Assembly (NCBI GenBank): GCA_030619095.1 | Contig: JAUXCB010000114.1 | Span: 1-5,616 of the forward strand | From: Verrucomicrobiota bacterium | Lineage (GTDB): Bacteria > Verrucomicrobiota > Kiritimatiellia > Kiritimatiellales > Tichowtungiaceae | Direction of reading: 5' to 3' | DNA length: 5,616 nt | Shown here: positions 5,544 through 5,616 of the stretch, piece after piece | How positions within the stretch are numbered: position 1 is the stretch's first letter | How the letters are laid out: each line of letters begins with the position of its first letter | The notes under the pieces: generated by a model | Told to the model about the DNA's origin: nothing | The model's database searches: none | Seen by the model: only the letters and a program-made list of their open reading frames with translations | Translations under genes and position numbers: made by a program

Positions 5544-5572
5544 TTGACAAAAACAATTTGCCTAGTTAAAGA
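5544..5572 (+). promoter_or_regulatory. Possible outward-facing promoter near the right edge
   Basis: A perfect TTGACA (5544-5549) is followed at 17 nt by TAAAGA (5567-5572), a poor -10 box. The -35 box sits in the hairpin AATTGTTT (5538-5545) / AAACAATT (5551-5558). It could drive a gene to the right of the window, which cannot be seen. Confidence 0.25.
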
Positions 5573-5616
5573 GAAGGTAGTTCGAGGGAAACCCTGTTCC
5601 AGACAATTCCTGTCGA

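Larger units (their letters stand above)
5426..5616. other. Gene-free stretch at the window's right end
   Basis: No coding frame of convincing length or composition is seen here. It is AT-rich and holds a weak terminator-like hairpin, a TTGACA-containing promoter candidate and related short inverted repeats around AATTGTTT. It may be the upstream region of a gene beyond the window. Confidence 0.5.

Noticed and set aside
5449..5560. GTTAGGC resembling an integron attC right arm
   Set aside because: No matching RYYYAAC left arm is found at a suitable distance upstream, and there is no integrase or cassette.
1..5616. CRISPR array, tRNA or rRNA genes
   Set aside because: No regularly spaced direct repeats, tRNA cloverleaf or rRNA-like segment was seen on either strand by eye.

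Overview
The window carries five intact or nearly intact protein genes in a compact bacterial chromosome segment, plus three patches of decayed or structured non-coding DNA. Genes look about 58-60% GC and the gaps are more AT-rich. The set of families (an AmmeMemoRadiSam trio, an anaerobic sulfatase-maturase remnant, HemW, a relic resembling a REP-associated transposase) would fit an anaerobic Gram-negative bacterium of the PVC group, such as Kiritimatiellota, where sulfatases and their maturases are very numerous. This placement is inference only; nothing in the window is a taxonomic marker.

Left third (1-2476): the AmmeMemoRadiSam set. The radical SAM gene amrS runs leftwards off the window. 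The MEMO-like gene amrB diverges from it, then come the AMMECR1-like gene amrA and a small DUF4870 membrane protein gene, both rightward. The 207-bp amrS/amrB gap holds a possible leaderless amrS promoter with a 10-bp palindrome. On the plus strand it also holds a Shine-Dalgarno-preceded 13-codon ORF that runs into a 26-bp stem (379-404 with 466-491), an arrangement like a leader-peptide attenuator. amrA appears to have its own promoter and sits 16 bp from the DUF4870 gene, so these two probably form an operon.

Middle (2477-3831): chorismate synthase (aroC) on the minus strand. Its stop codon overlaps (TAATG) the start of a short ORF that is the first ~32 residues of an anaerobic sulfatase-maturating radical SAM enzyme. 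The resemblance ends at a 39-bp palindrome, and beyond it lies a sequence resembling an insertion-sequence end against the DUF4870 stop codon. This looks like a scar of rearrangement.

Right third (3832-5616): hemW, a radical SAM heme chaperone, on the minus strand, followed by about 600 bp without an intact gene. That stretch holds a REP-like inverted repeat and what looks like the C-terminal remnant of a REP-associated tyrosine transposase, then a weak terminator-like hairpin and a possible outward-facing promoter. Three radical SAM CX3CX2C motifs (AmrS, the maturase fragment, HemW) occur within 5.6 kb. The genes do not make one pathway: amr is of unknown biochemical role, aroC is shikimate pathway, hemW is heme trafficking.
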